Source: JBBQKP01 sp038326995
Lineage (GTDB): Bacteria; Planctomycetota; Phycisphaerae; Tepidisphaerales; Tepidisphaeraceae
Reading direction: 5' to 3'
Length of the DNA: 5,824 nucleotides
NCBI GenBank assembly: GCA_038326995.1
Contig: JBBQKP010000213.1
Location: 1 to 5,824, forward strand
Part shown: piece after piece, positions 5,623-5,824 of the stretch
Layout: every line of letters starts with the position of its first letter
How positions within the stretch are numbered: position 1 is the first letter of the stretch
Made by a program: the position numbers and the translations under genes
Notes under the pieces: model-generated
Database searches by the model: none
What the model was told of the DNA's origin: nothing
What the model saw: the letters and a program-made list of their open reading frames with translations, nothing else

Positions 5623-5636
5623 CCTGCACACGCAGG
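5623..5636 (-). repeat. Small hairpin in the PEP-CTERM gene leader
   Basis: CCTGC (5623-5627) and GCAGG (5632-5636) form a perfect 5-bp stem with a 4-base loop, about 37 bp upstream of the start codon. It would be in the 5' leader if transcription starts further upstream. No role can be assigned. Confidence 0.3.
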
Positions 5637-5765
5637 AGATGATTGCTCGTATTAGAGTACGTGAACGACACGAGCTGTGGATGCGCGAAAATAATGAATT
5701 GATGAATTGCGGTGATCAGTCGTGCGTTGGTGTCGCCGATTCGGCGTAAACGGAGCACTTCACTA

Positions 5766-5813
5766 CGACCGACACCACGACCGACACCATGACCGGCACC
5801 ACGACCGGACTAT
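5766..5813. repeat. 12-bp tandem repeat, about four units
   Basis: CGACCGACACCA occurs exactly at 5766-5777 and 5778-5789. It is followed by TGACCGGCACCA (5790-5801) and the more diverged CGACCGGACTAT (5802-5813). The array lies about 180 bp upstream of the PEP-CTERM gene, near the window edge. The unit length is a multiple of three and a minus-strand frame is open from the edge to a stop at 5716, so it could be the end of a neighbouring gene; evidence for that is weak. Confidence 0.7.
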
Positions 5814-5824
5814 GCTGCAATCTC

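Noticed and set aside
5587..5631. Upstream in-frame ATG of the PEP-CTERM gene at 5631
   Set aside because: The strong AAGGAG site and the normal signal-peptide layout point to the ATG at 5586. The extra 15 residues would put an Arg-rich segment before it and span the Shine-Dalgarno site.
5716..5824. Minus-strand frame open from the window edge, translating the 12-bp array as a Val/Ser-rich repeat
   Set aside because: Only about 35 codons are visible, with no domain. It could be the tail of a gene beyond the edge, but nothing confirms it.

Overview
The window looks like chromosomal DNA of a planctomycete-like bacterium, most likely of the Phycisphaerae type. The main evidence is a secreted DUF4394-type protein that ends in a PEP-CTERM sorting signal (VPEP, short hydrophobic helix, RRRR), a combination common in such genomes. 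The two housekeeping genes are GC-rich at third codon positions. The taxonomic call is an inference from protein style; the window has no rRNA or other marker.

Layout: (1) positions 2-322, plus strand, the C-terminal two thirds of dUTPase (dut), cut by the window edge. (2) 323-651, a convergent intergenic gap with one weak hairpin and a pyrimidine tract. (3) 652-2232, minus strand, guaA (GMP synthase); the reading frame stays open to 2346, but family length and codon use favour the start at 2232. (4) About 2233-2889, a long divergent control region between guaA and the next gene. It holds a perfect 14-bp palindrome, a small hairpin, and an inverted repeat flanked by a 10-bp direct repeat. (5) 2890-3516 and 3614-4342, plus strand, a pair of envelope-type proteins: one with a glycine-zipper hydrophobic segment, one with four predicted membrane helices. 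A hairpin followed by a short T-run separates them. (6) 4343-4659, a convergent gap dominated by a very long interrupted stem-loop that probably terminates transcription from both sides. (7) 4660-5586, minus strand, the DUF4394/PEP-CTERM protein with a clear signal peptide and a strong Shine-Dalgarno site. (8) 5587-5824, its upstream region, ending in a 12-bp tandem repeat.

Functionally, dut and guaA both act in nucleotide metabolism (dUTP removal; XMP to GMP), but they converge and are not an operon. The membrane/glycine-zipper pair is the least understood part and may be a regulated envelope or stress module; no function is demonstrated by the sequence. I found no CRISPR array, tRNA, rRNA, insertion sequence or phage gene.
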